From Nonomuraea endophytica (GTDB taxonomy: Bacteria; Actinomycetota; Actinomycetes; Streptosporangiales; Streptosporangiaceae): a stretch of DNA of 64,000 bases. The translations under genes were made by a program, and so were the position numbers. The notes under the pieces are model-generated. The model was not told the origin of the DNA and did no database searches. It saw only the letters and a list, made by a program, of their open reading frames with translations. Where the stretch lies: positions 1-64,000 of the forward strand of contig NZ_JACHIN010000007.1 of assembly GCF_014203235.1 (NCBI RefSeq), read 5' to 3'. Below, piece by piece: positions 35,344 through 43,386 of the stretch. How positions within the stretch are numbered: position 1 is the first letter of the stretch; each line of letters opens with the position of its first letter.

Positions 35344-35718
35344 CTACAGCCGTGACAAAAGGGGAGCCAGTTGCTCCTCCTCATAGTCGAGATGAGCCAG
35401 GAGTTCCTCGGCCAGCCGTTCCAGGTCCTCGCGGAAGTCGGCGGCCCGCTCGATGGCGGCGAGGATCTCGGCGACCTTGCCGTGCTCGCGCTCAAGCCGG
35501 TCGATGACCTCGGCGGACTCGGGGAAGCGGGCCCGCAGCGTGGTGAACAGGTAGTGGCTCTCCACCGTGTGGTGCATCTCGACGTGGTGGCAGTAGTACA
35601 TGCAGCGCACCCGCAGATCACCGGTGATCTCGCTCGCGCCGCGCAACTCCTTCAGTTCCCGGCGCAGACCGTCGTGGACGGCGATCAGCTCGCGGACCAT
35701 GGCGTGGTCTCGGGACAT
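35344..35718 (-). CDS. Hemerythrin domain-containing protein
   Basis: Four-helix hemerythrin-like protein of 124 residues with the scattered His/Glu ligands: His5-containing N-terminal helix (RDHAMVRELIAVHDG), YYCHHVEMHHTVESHYLF, LEREHGKVAEI, and LLAHLDYEEEQLAP at the C-terminus. Hemerythrins bind a di-iron centre and sense or carry O2, NO or reactive species. Divergent from an HxlR regulator with shared inverted repeats, suggesting joint redox-responsive control. Confidence 0.88.
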   Translation of the reverse strand: MSRDHAMVRELIAVHDGLRRELKELRGASEITGDLRVRCMYYCHHVEMHHTVESHYLFTTLRARFPESAEVIDRLEREHGKVAEILAAIERAADFREDLERLAEELLAHLDYEEEQLAPLLSRL

Positions 35719-35745
35719 CGGGACACTCCTTCATGGTTCCTTCTA

Positions 35746-35814
35746 GTAACTAAGGCAATGATGGATTACCGTCGTGGTAGACGCCTAGATCGCACTTTTT
35801 CCTGCGTTAGTTAC
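35746..35814. promoter_or_regulatory. Inverted-repeat half sites between hemerythrin and HxlR genes
   Basis: GTAACTAA (35746-35753) and its exact reverse complement TTAGTTAC (35807-35814) lie 53 bp apart in the divergent intergenic region. The right copy is just 12 bp upstream of the HxlR start. A DNA-looping or twin operator for the HxlR protein is plausible. Confidence 0.5.
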
Positions 35815-35826
35815 CTGGAGAGAACC

Positions 35827-36183
35827 GTGGAGTACCTGACGGAGACCGAGGCCAACTGCCGCGCCCGCGAGGTGCTCGACCGCGTGGGCGACAAGTGGTC
35901 CATGGTCGTGCTCTACAACCTCAGCACCGGCACCCACCGCTTCACCGAGCTGCGCCGGGCCATCCCGGGCATCAGCCAGCGCATGCTCACCGTCACCCTG
36001 CGCGGCCTGGAGCGCGACGGGCTGGTCAGCCGGACGGTCCACCCGGTCATCCCGCCCCACGTGGACTACGACCTGACGCCGCTGGGCTGCACGCTGCGGG
36101 AGATCGTGGGCGCGCTGGTCGGCTGGGCCCACCAGCACCTGGACGAGATCGATCAGGCGCGGACGGCGTACGACAGGGTGTAG
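35827..36183 (+). CDS. HxlR family transcriptional regulator
   Basis: Winged-helix regulator of 118 residues with the HxlR signature: a Cys near the N-terminus (EANCRAREVLDRVGDKWSMVVLYNL), RFTELRRAIPGISQRMLTVTLRGLERDGLVSR, and Y-DLTPLG-type wing DYDLTPLGCTL. HxlR proteins often sense aldehydes or quinones through the conserved Cys. GTG 35827 has GGAG 8 bp upstream; the frame is open further upstream without a supported start. Divergent from the hemerythrin gene. Confidence 0.9.
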   Translation: MEYLTETEANCRAREVLDRVGDKWSMVVLYNLSTGTHRFTELRRAIPGISQRMLTVTLRGLERDGLVSRTVHPVIPPHVDYDLTPLGCTLREIVGALVGWAHQHLDEIDQARTAYDRV

Positions 36184-36215
36184 ACGCGAGACCGCTTCGG
36201 TGGTCAAGTCAGGGA

Positions 36216-37400
36216 ATGACGGTACAAGGCACCTGCGATCCCCGGTTCTCCCTGGTCCGGGAGGAGTTCGAGCGCAACATCGCCGAGCGCGGCGAGATCG
36301 GCGCGTCGGTCTGCGTGATGGTCGACGGCGAGGTCGTCGTCGACCTGTGGGGCGGCGAGGCCGCTCCGGGGACGCCCTGGCTCCACGACACCATCGGCCA
36401 CGTCTGGTCGTGCACCAAGGGGGCCACCGCGCTGTGCGCCCACCTGCTCGCCGCCCGCGGCGAGCTCGATCTCGACGCCCCGGTCATCCGCTACTGGCCG
36501 GAGTACGGCGCCGCCGGCAAGGGCGCCACCCTCGTCAGGCACGTGCTCGCCCACCAGGCCGGCCTGCCGGTGCTGCGCGAGCCGCTGCCCGCGGACGCGT
36601 TCCTCGACTGGAAGCTGATGGCCGAGCGGCTGGCCGTGGCGGAGCCGTTCTGGGAGCCGGGGACCCGGCACGGCTACCACGCGCTGACCTTCGGCTTCCT
36701 CGTCGGCGAGATCATCAGGCGGATCAGCGGGCGCTCGCTGGGCACGTTCTTCCGCGAGGAGGTGGCGGAGCCGCTCGGGCTGGAGTTCTGGCTGGGTCTG
36801 CCGGAGGAGCAGGAGGGCCGGGTGGCGCCGACGATCCCGGCCGACGTCCCGGCCGAGTTGCCGTCGTTCTACGTCAAGGCGTTCTCCGACCCGTCGTCCA
36901 TGCCGGCGCTGCTGCTGGGCAACGACGGCGGCTTCATGACCTCCTCCGACACCCGGGAGTCGCACGCCGGCGAGTACGGCTCGGTCGGCGCGATCACCAA
37001 CGCGCGCGGGCTGGCCGGCATGTACCGGCCGCTGTCGCTCGGCGAGCTGGTCCCGGCCGAGCAGCGGTCGATCATGGCCAGGACCGAGTCGGCGGGCATG
37101 GACGCGGTCCTCGGGGTGCCGACGCGCTGGTCGGCGGGGTTCATGAAGTCGACCGACAACCGGCACCTGCCGGCGGCCGACAGCGAGGGCGCGCTGATGT
37201 CGGAGTACGCGTTCGGCCACGCGGGCATGGGCGGCTCGGTCGGCTTCTGCGACCCGGGGGCCCGGCTGGCCTTCGGCTACTCCATGAACAAGCAGGGCAG
37301 CGGCCTGGGCATCAACCCCCGGGGCCAGGCGCTGACCGACGCCGCGTACCGGACGCTCGGTTACGATCGGGCCAATGGAGGGATCTGGTACCGGCCTTGA
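36216..37400 (+). CDS. Serine hydrolase (class C beta-lactamase/esterase family)
   Basis: Protein of 394 residues of the beta-lactamase-related EstB type. The nucleophile motif SxxK is SCTK in HVWSCTKGATALC; the second motif Tyr is in RHGYHALTFG; the third region is GHAGMGGSVGF. No signal peptide, so it is probably a cytoplasmic esterase or amidase rather than a beta-lactamase. ATG 36216 preceded by AGGGA. It overlaps the following ATPase gene by 26 bp on the same strand. Confidence 0.88.
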   Translation: MTVQGTCDPRFSLVREEFERNIAERGEIGASVCVMVDGEVVVDLWGGEAAPGTPWLHDTIGHVWSCTKGATALCAHLLAARGELDLDAPVIRYWPEYGAAGKGATLVRHVLAHQAGLPVLREPLPADAFLDWKLMAERLAVAEPFWEPGTRHGYHALTFGFLVGEIIRRISGRSLGTFFREEVAEPLGLEFWLGLPEEQEGRVAPTIPADVPAELPSFYVKAFSDPSSMPALLLGNDGGFMTSSDTRESHAGEYGSVGAITNARGLAGMYRPLSLGELVPAEQRSIMARTESAGMDAVLGVPTRWSAGFMKSTDNRHLPAADSEGALMSEYAFGHAGMGGSVGFCDPGARLAFGYSMNKQGSGLGINPRGQALTDAAYRTLGYDRANGGIWYRP

Positions 37401-37938
37401 CCGGTTCATCGTCCTGACCGGCGGGCCCGGCTCCGGCAAGAGCACCCTGATCGACCGGCTGGAGATGCTCGGGTATTCCAGGACCGAGGAAGCGGGCCGG
37501 GCGATCATCCAGGACCAGAGCGCGATCGGCGGGCGGGCGCTGCCCTGGGCGGACAAGGACCTGTTCGCCGAGCTGATGCTCTCCTGGGAGCTGCGCTCGC
37601 ACCGGGCCGCCGCCGCCCAGGGGCCCGGCCCGGTCTTCTTCGACCGCGGCGTCGTGGACGTGATCGGCTACCTGCGGCTGGAGGGCCGCCCGGTGCCGGA
37701 CCACGTGCACCGGGCGGCGCTGCGCCACCGCTACCACCGGCGCGTCTTCGCCGCCCCGCCGTGGCCGGAGATCTTCCGCAACGACGCCGAGCGCAAGCAG
37801 TCGGTGGAGGAGGCGGAACGCACCTACACGGCGGTGACCGGGGCCTACGAGGACTACGGCTACGAGCTGGTGACGCTGCCGAAGGCTCCGGTAGAGGTCA
37901 GGACCCGCTTCCTTCTCGACAACATCCCCCTATCCTGA
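37375..37938 (+). CDS. AAA family ATPase (predicted nucleoside/nucleotide kinase-like)
   Basis: Small P-loop protein of 187 residues: Walker A TGGPGSGKST at about 15-24, acidic RTEEAGRAIIQDQ, VFFDRGVVDVIGYLRL, and a late ETYERTYT-like helix (VEEAERTYTAVTGAYEDYGYELVTLPK). The layout fits kinase-like P-loop proteins, often annotated as ATPase in actinobacteria; the substrate is unknown. It starts 26 bp inside the serine hydrolase gene on the same strand. No transmembrane segment. Confidence 0.82.
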   Translation: MEGSGTGLDRFIVLTGGPGSGKSTLIDRLEMLGYSRTEEAGRAIIQDQSAIGGRALPWADKDLFAELMLSWELRSHRAAAAQGPGPVFFDRGVVDVIGYLRLEGRPVPDHVHRAALRHRYHRRVFAAPPWPEIFRNDAERKQSVEEAERTYTAVTGAYEDYGYELVTLPKAPVEVRTRFLLDNIPLS

Positions 37939-37965
37939 AACATCCCGTCTTTCAGGAGCTCAGCA

Positions 37966-38616
37966 ATGTACTTCGGCATCACTGACCTCTGGACCTTCGT
38001 GGCCGGTGCGTTCTTCATCATCCTGTTGCCAGGACCGAACTCCCTCTACGTCCTCAGCCTGGCCGCGCAACGCGGCGTGAAGCAGGGCTACCGCGCCGCC
38101 GCCGGCGTGTTCGTCGGCGACTCGGTCCTCATGCTGCTGGCCGCCGCCGGCGCCGCCTCGCTCCTGAAGTCGAACCCGGTCCTGTTCACGATCGTGAAGT
38201 ACGCCGGAGCCGGCTACCTGGCCTGGATCGGCTTCCAGATGCTGCGCGGCGCCTGGCGGGCCTGGCGCGCCCCGCAAACCGAGATCGCCCAAACCGCCGA
38301 GCCGGTCGACCGCGTCAACCCGTTCCGCAAGGCCCTGGTGGTCAGCCTGCTGAACCCGAAGGCGATCCTGTTCTTCGTCTCGTTCTTCATCCAGTTCGTG
38401 GACCCCGGGTACGCCGCCCCGGCGTTCTCGTTCCTCATCCTGGGCGCGATCGTCCAGTTGTTCAGCGTCCTCTACCTGACCATGCTGATCTTCAGCGGGA
38501 CCTTCCTGGCCGGGCAGTTCCGTACGCGGCGCAAGTTGTCGGCCGGGCTGACGAGCGGCGTGGGGGCGTTGTTCCTGGGGTTCGGGGCCAAGCTGGCCAC
38601 TACATCGCTGGGGTGA
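37966..38616 (+). CDS. LysE/RhtB family amino acid exporter
   Basis: Membrane protein of 216 residues with five to six segments and the family signature LPGPNSLYVLSLAAQRGVKQGYRAAAGVFVGD at residues 21-53 (given in parts: LPGPNSLYVL, GYRAAAGVFVGD), then LNPKAILFFVSFFIQFV. LysE/RhtB proteins export amino acids or their analogues. ATG 37966 preceded by CAGGAG at 7 bp. Follows the P-loop gene after 27 bp. Confidence 0.92.
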   Translation: MYFGITDLWTFVAGAFFIILLPGPNSLYVLSLAAQRGVKQGYRAAAGVFVGDSVLMLLAAAGAASLLKSNPVLFTIVKYAGAGYLAWIGFQMLRGAWRAWRAPQTEIAQTAEPVDRVNPFRKALVVSLLNPKAILFFVSFFIQFVDPGYAAPAFSFLILGAIVQLFSVLYLTMLIFSGTFLAGQFRTRRKLSAGLTSGVGALFLGFGAKLATTSLG

Positions 38617-38830
38617 GGTCGGCCTATCGGCCGGGTGAGGCGTATGTAGCCTTCGCGTGGAACGTGGCAAAAGAGGCAGTCGCACTCAGGCGGGTCAGGT
38701 ACGGTTGGCCACCGGCGCGCTGCCCGGCGTGCCGAGGTGTCCGTGCCGTTACACCGACCGATCCGTTCGGCAAGCCCGGTTCCCCGCTGCCCGGGTAGTC
38801 GTAGGGTCTCGGCCTACCTGCGGAGCAGCC

Positions 38831-39463
38831 TTGAACCACCCTCCGATCACCTTGCCTCGCCTGACCACGCTCGCCCGCGACGCGGTGCCGAAGCTGCTGG
38901 AGGCGGTCGTGGCGCCGCTGGTCATCGTGTATGCCAGCGTGTGGCTGCTGGGCACCCAGGGCGCGTTGTTCGCGGGCCTGGCGTGGTTGTTCGGCGGGCT
39001 GATCTGGCGGCTGGCGCGGCGGGCCAAGGTCCCGGCCACGATGTGGATGGCGGCGCTGGCGCTGTCGTTCAGGACGGCGGTCTCCTTCTGGACCGGCGAC
39101 TGGCACTACTGGGCCATCCAGCCGGAGCTCGGCACCATCTGCATCAGCGTGGTCTTCCTGGCCTCGGTCCGGCTGAACAAGCCGCTCGTGCAGAAGCTCA
39201 CCCTCGACTTCGTCCCGCTGCCATCCGTGGTGCTCAAGCACGCCCGGATGCGCAGGTTCTTCGCCAGGATCACGCTGCTGTGGGGCTTCGTGCTGCTGGC
39301 CAACTCGACGGTGAGCATCTGGCTGGCGCTCAACGAGTCACAGCTCCAGGGCTACATGCTGGTCCGCACCGGCGTGGTCGCGCTGATCAGCGGCTCGGCG
39401 ATCGCCTTCTCCGTCCTGGCCTTCAAGCGGGTCCTGCGCCGCATGCACGTGGCCCACGCCTGA
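38831..39463 (+). CDS. VC0807-family predicted membrane protein
   Basis: Membrane protein of 210 residues with about six helices (LLEAVVAPLVIVYASVWLL, GALFAGLAWLFGGLIWRLARRAKVP, ARITLLWGFVLLANSTVSIWLAL). It resembles the VC0807/DUF3159-like group of intracellular septation-related proteins; function unknown. TTG 38831 is the best start because GGAG lies 5 bp upstream and the helices follow it. The 3' end overlaps the opposite-strand gene by 126 bp, unusual for two real genes. Confidence 0.75.
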   Translation: MNHPPITLPRLTTLARDAVPKLLEAVVAPLVIVYASVWLLGTQGALFAGLAWLFGGLIWRLARRAKVPATMWMAALALSFRTAVSFWTGDWHYWAIQPELGTICISVVFLASVRLNKPLVQKLTLDFVPLPSVVLKHARMRRFFARITLLWGFVLLANSTVSIWLALNESQLQGYMLVRTGVVALISGSAIAFSVLAFKRVLRRMHVAHA

Positions 39464-40366
39464 CCGCTCGGCCAGCACGATCGCGCCGCAGCCGGCCATC
39501 ACCAGGCCGGTGAGCGTCGCGAACAGCTCCACCAGGTCCGGCACCGGCGTGGCCACCGGCCCGGCCAGCGGGCCCGCGCTGAGCGTGACGATCAGGCCGT
39601 AGAGGCCCCAGCCGAACATCGAACCCGACCCCACCCAGGCGATGGCCAGGGTACGCCCGCCGTACCCCTTGACCAGGGCGAGCAGTGCGAACGCGGCGGC
39701 GGCGATGAGCGCGCCCTTCAGCCCGTTCTGCAGGAAGGCGGTGGTGCCGGAGGCGGCCGCCATCTCCGGGGGCAGGCCGAGCGTGCCGCCGAAGGCCCAG
39801 AAGAGCTTGATGCCGGCGAGCGGCAGTGCCACGGCCAGCGCGCCGCGGGCCATGATCCGCTGGAGCGGCAGCGTCGCGGTCGGCGCCGGGCGGACCGCGC
39901 GGAAGGCCCGTGGCCAGCGGTCACGGGCGTAGAGGGCGAAGGCCGTGCTCAGCCCGATCGCCTGGCCGATGAATCCGCCGTAGACCGCCATGTACACCCA
40001 CGGCGCGATCGGCCCGTCCGCGGGGAAGACCGACAGGCCCTCGACCAGCACGCCCACCGGCGCGGTCACCAGGATCACCGAGAGCAGGCCGATGCCGACC
40101 CACATGGGCAGAAGCACGAGCCAGGCGGGCAGCCGCATCCCCCACCGCATGGTGAACGACAGCGCCAGCACCAGCCCCACCAGGTCCATGCCGAACGTCA
40201 TGGCGTTCATGGCGACCATGACGGGATTGGCGAGGAGGGCCGGGTCGGAGACGCCGACGTGGTTGCCCGCCAGCCAGAGCAGCTTGATGGTGAGGTAGGG
40301 GAGCATGGCGGCCATCGCGACGATCGCGGCGGTGATCCGGCCTATGCCGGCTCGTTCACTGGTCAT
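39338..40366 (-). CDS. Conserved multi-pass membrane protein of unknown function
   Basis: Protein of 342 residues with about eight hydrophobic segments from residue 10 to 300 (PYLTIKLLWLAGNHVGVSDPALL, LLPMWVGIGLLSVILVTAPVG, YGGFIGQAIGLSTAFALYARD). No recognised catalytic motif. Repeated KLLWL/KLFWAFGGTLGLP blocks suggest two homologous halves. The last 43 residues read antisense through the VC0807-type gene and are hydrophilic and low in complexity, so the true end is probably near 39465. It follows the sensor kinase by 31 bp on the same strand. Confidence 0.7.
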   Translation of the reverse strand: MTSERAGIGRITAAIVAMAAMLPYLTIKLLWLAGNHVGVSDPALLANPVMVAMNAMTFGMDLVGLVLALSFTMRWGMRLPAWLVLLPMWVGIGLLSVILVTAPVGVLVEGLSVFPADGPIAPWVYMAVYGGFIGQAIGLSTAFALYARDRWPRAFRAVRPAPTATLPLQRIMARGALAVALPLAGIKLFWAFGGTLGLPPEMAAASGTTAFLQNGLKGALIAAAAFALLALVKGYGGRTLAIAWVGSGSMFGWGLYGLIVTLSAGPLAGPVATPVPDLVELFATLTGLVMAGCGAIVLAERSGVGHVHAAQDPLEGQDGEGDRRAADQRDHAGADQHVALEL

Positions 40367-40397
40367 GCTCCGATCGTGCTGCGGCGGGCCGCCCGGC

Positions 40398-41549
40398 TCA
40401 TCCCGCTGTGCGGGGATCCGCCTCCCCCGCGCGGGGGAGCTCCACGGTCAGCTCGTAGCCGTCGCCGCGAGGGCCGGCGGTCAGGATGCCGCCCGCCAGC
40501 CGTACGCGCTCGCGCAGGGCCGTCAGGCCGGTGCCGCCGCCGATCGCGGTCGCCCGCCCGCCGGGCGCCCCGTTGACGACGCTGACCCGCAGTTCCCCGA
40601 CCGTCACCGTCACGAGCGCGCCCGGCGCGTGCTTGGCCGCGTTCGTCAGCCCCTCCTGGACCACCCGGTGCGCCAGCGGCGGCTCACCGGCCAGCCGCAA
40701 CGTGATCTCCATGCCCGAGGCGCGCGCCCGCTCGACCAGCTCGGCCACGCTCCCGCCCACCGGGTCGAGCGGCGCGCTCTCCCCCTGCTCGCGCAGCAGC
40801 CCGATGATCTGGCGCAGCCGCTCGGTCGCGTCCGCCGCGGCCACGCGCAGCTCCCCCGCCGCCTTGACCTGCGCGGGCGTCAGCCCGGGTGACAGCTCCA
40901 GGCCCGCCGCGCGCACCGCGATGAGCGCCAGGTCGTGGCCGAGGGAGTCGTGCATGTCGTGGGCGATCCTGGTGCGCTCGCGCAGGCGCGCCTGCGACTC
41001 GGCCGCCGCCTGCGCCCGCGCGCGCTGGGTGCGCAGCCTGCTCCGCAGCCCCCCGATCAGGTACGGCACCGCGTACGTGCCCAGCAACCCGGTCACCATG
41101 GCGATCCACTGCTCGGCCCGCCCGCCCTCGGCCAGCACCAGCACGCTAGCGGCGCCCGCGATCCCGGCGAACGCGGCCACCGCCTGCCGCAGCCGCTCGA
41201 CCTGGCGCCCGGCCAGGTAGGCGTACCAGAAAAGGCCCAGTGACAGCAGCGTCATCGGGATGACCTTCGTGACCCCGACTCCCGGCAGCCAGCCGAGGTC
41301 GAGCGTGGCGAAGCCCATCTCCAGGTCCCAGGGCGCGGCCAGCGTGATGAGCACGACCGCGGCCACCGGCCAGGCCCGCCCCACGGCGACGGCGGCCGCC
41401 AGCAGCACGACGCGGGTGCCCGTCACGGCCACGAACGGCCCCAGGCCGTCGAGCGGATCGGGCCCGGAGGCGGCGGCGAGCACCGACAGGGCCAGCCAGA
41501 CGAGCACGTCGTAGGCGACTTGGCGGCCGGATCGGCTGAGGTGGTTCAC
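40398..41549 (-). CDS. Orphan NarL/DesK-type sensor histidine kinase
   Basis: Kinase of 383 residues: four to five membrane helices in the first 150 residues, a coiled linker, the HisKA_3 box RIAHDMHDSLGHDLALIAVRAAG with the phosphorylated His, and a HATPase region (VVQEGLTNAAKHAPGA, GGGTGLTALRERV). This subfamily works with LuxR-type response regulators, but none is encoded nearby. A GTAGGGCTAACCCCAC near-palindrome about 70 bp upstream (41618-41633) may be an operator. It is followed by the unknown membrane protein gene. Confidence 0.93.
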   Translation of the reverse strand: MNHLSRSGRQVAYDVLVWLALSVLAAASGPDPLDGLGPFVAVTGTRVVLLAAAVAVGRAWPVAAVVLITLAAPWDLEMGFATLDLGWLPGVGVTKVIPMTLLSLGLFWYAYLAGRQVERLRQAVAAFAGIAGAASVLVLAEGGRAEQWIAMVTGLLGTYAVPYLIGGLRSRLRTQRARAQAAAESQARLRERTRIAHDMHDSLGHDLALIAVRAAGLELSPGLTPAQVKAAGELRVAAADATERLRQIIGLLREQGESAPLDPVGGSVAELVERARASGMEITLRLAGEPPLAHRVVQEGLTNAAKHAPGALVTVTVGELRVSVVNGAPGGRATAIGGGTGLTALRERVRLAGGILTAGPRGDGYELTVELPRAGEADPRTAG

Positions 41550-41716
41550 GCCCTCGACGGTAGTGGGCGCCGGGCACCGCCCGGACCTGCCGAACGTGGT
41601 GTGAGAACCCCGACGAAGGTAGGGCTAACCCCACCTCTGATTCGGATACCTGCACTCCTGACTCACCGGGAGGACCCAGGAAGGATCGATGGTGTCAGCC
41701 GGAGGTCGTACCTCGA

Positions 41717-41848
41717 CCCTGACGAAAGTCGGGGGTGGTGCGTACCGAACGTCCGATGCGCCGTGAACTGCGGACTTCTTACCTTCGTGGTGGTGTGACC
41801 CCGAGAACGTCTCAGGGGTTTGCCCGTGACCTTAGGGGGTTGTCCCCC
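41717..41848 (+). promoter_or_regulatory. Structured 5' leader with terminator-like hairpin before DedA
   Basis: The 362-bp gap 41550-41911 has no gene. On the plus strand it holds CCCTGAC-GAAA-GTCGGGG (41717-41734, GNRA tetraloop), GGTGCGT/ATGCGCC (41737-41743 with 41756-41762), CCCCGAGA/TCTC-A-GGGG followed by TTTG (41799-41821, terminator-like), and GGGGG-TTGT-CCCCC (41835-41848). A terminator shape in a divergent gap upstream of a start suggests attenuation or a riboswitch. No known riboswitch consensus was recognised. Confidence 0.4.
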
Positions 41849-41911
41849 GATGCCTCGCGGCTCCTCCGCCGAGATGGTGGATGGGCCCACTGAAGATTCG
41901 GAGTGCACGAC

Positions 41912-42532
41912 ATGTCTCACGCGATTCTCGACCTGCTGCAACAGGTCATGTCCTCGCCGTGGCTTTATGTCGCGCTGTTCGCCCTCGCGCTGCTGGACGG
42001 GTTCTTCCCGATCGTGCCGGCGGAAACCTCGGTGATCACCGCCGGGGTGTTCGCGGTGACCGGGCAGACCAACCTGGTGCTGGTCATCGTGGTGGCCGCC
42101 CTGGGCGCCTTCGCCGGCGACCACATCTCCTACCTCATCGGCCGCAAGTTCGGCGGACGGCTCCGCGAACGCAAGGCCCTCGTGTGGGCGCGCAACGCGC
42201 TGGCCGAGCGGGGCGGGCTGGTGCTGGTGGTGGCCAGGTACATCCCGGGCGGGCGGACGGCGACGACATTGACCATGGGCGCGGTGCGCCACCCACTGCG
42301 ATCGTTCACCTTCTTCGACGCGATCGCGACCTCCTCCTGGGCCGTCTACTCCGCGCTGATCGGCTTCTTCGGCGGGATGGCCTTCGAGAACGACCCGATC
42401 AAGGGACTCCTGCTCGGCCTCGGCATCGCATTGTCGATCACCGCGATCGTCGAAGGGGTCCGCTTCATCAGGAAGAAGCGAGCCGCTACTCAGGATTCGG
42501 CGGAGCGACTCCCTGTAGACACGTCCGTTTGA
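41912..42532 (+). CDS. DedA family membrane protein
   Basis: Membrane protein of 206 residues with the DedA signature: ALLDGFFPIVPAETSVITAG near the N-terminus, then LGAFAGDHISYLIGRKFGGRL and the conserved ARYIPGGRTATTLTMGAVRHP with basic residues. DedA proteins are lipid flippases or scramblases that recycle undecaprenyl phosphate or phospholipids. ATG 41912 has GGAG 8 bp upstream; a GTG three codons earlier is less likely. First gene of a four-gene operon behind a structured leader. Confidence 0.92.
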   Translation: MSHAILDLLQQVMSSPWLYVALFALALLDGFFPIVPAETSVITAGVFAVTGQTNLVLVIVVAALGAFAGDHISYLIGRKFGGRLRERKALVWARNALAERGGLVLVVARYIPGGRTATTLTMGAVRHPLRSFTFFDAIATSSWAVYSALIGFFGGMAFENDPIKGLLLGLGIALSITAIVEGVRFIRKKRAATQDSAERLPVDTSV

Positions 42533-42569
42533 CCCTTTTTGGCGACTATCCACTAGAGAGGAGCGTTTC

Positions 42570-43385
42570 ATGACTGTGCTGGCCGCGGCGATCGCCCTGA
42601 TCGGCTCGCTGTTCTTCGCGCTCGGTGCGGCACTTCAGCAGTTCGAAGCACTCGGCTCCGGCAAGACCCGCCTGCGTACGCTCGTCCGGCGGCCGCGGTG
42701 GGTCATCGGCGGGGCCTCCATCGTCGCGGGCGGCGGCCTGCACATCGTCGCGCTGGGTCTCGGCCCGCTGACGATCGTGCAGCCGATGGGCGTGGCCAGC
42801 CTGTTGTTCGCGCTGCCGCTCGCGGCGGCGCTGCACGGGCGCCGGCCCTCCCGCGCCGAGCTGGGCTCGGCCGCCGTCGTGGCGGTCGGACTGATCGGCC
42901 TGGTTCTCCTGGTTCCCCCATCAACCGGCCCTTCGCACCTGAGCCTCCAGGAGGTGGCGATCTTGCTCGCCGTCTCCGGTGTGGCCGCGGTGCTGCTCTG
43001 GGCAGGTTCCAGGATCGCCTCCCCCGCCGGTCGGGCCGCCCTGCTCGCCACCAGTGCCGGAGTTCTCTACGGCGCGACGGCCACCCTCATGCGGGTGCTC
43101 GCCGACACCTTCGGAGAACAGGGCTGGAACTGGTGGTACCTGCTCGCTCTGCCCGTCCCCGCGCTGCTCGCCCTGATGCTCCTGCAGCGCGCCTACGCCG
43201 TAGGCCACTTCGGCGTCTCCTTCGCCTCGCTGCAGATCGCCGACCCGCTCACCGCGGTGGCCTTCGGCGCCCTGCTGCTCGGTGAACCTCTGCCCACCGG
43301 CGTTGCCCCCATCGCCGCCGCCGCGCTCACCGCGGTCGGAACCGTGGCACTTGCCCGCACCACCCCCTTGGAAAGGTCCGCCTGA
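42570..43385 (+). CDS. DMT superfamily (EamA-like) transporter
   Basis: Membrane protein of 271 residues with about ten helices: LIGSLFFALGAALQQFEALG, GGLHIVALGLGPLTIVQPMGVASLLFALP, and a second half ending ASLQIADPLTAVAFGALLLGEPLP, the EamA-type duplication. DMT transporters move metabolites or lipid intermediates; the family QFEALG/PLTIVQPMG pattern is frequent in actinobacterial lipid-related operons. It begins 37 bp after DedA and ends 1 bp before the glycosyltransferase. Confidence 0.85.
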   Translation: MTVLAAAIALIGSLFFALGAALQQFEALGSGKTRLRTLVRRPRWVIGGASIVAGGGLHIVALGLGPLTIVQPMGVASLLFALPLAAALHGRRPSRAELGSAAVVAVGLIGLVLLVPPSTGPSHLSLQEVAILLAVSGVAAVLLWAGSRIASPAGRAALLATSAGVLYGATATLMRVLADTFGEQGWNWWYLLALPVPALLALMLLQRAYAVGHFGVSFASLQIADPLTAVAFGALLLGEPLPTGVAPIAAAALTAVGTVALARTTPLERSA

Positions 43386-43386
43386 C

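Noticed and set aside
35241-35621. Upstream extension of the cellulase frame
   Set aside because: The extension runs antisense through the hemerythrin gene and over the promoter; a normal signal peptide begins at 35240.
37397-37938. TTG start for the P-loop protein after the serine hydrolase stop
   Set aside because: The TTG there is out of frame with the P-loop protein, so the ATG at 37375 with a 26-bp overlap stands.
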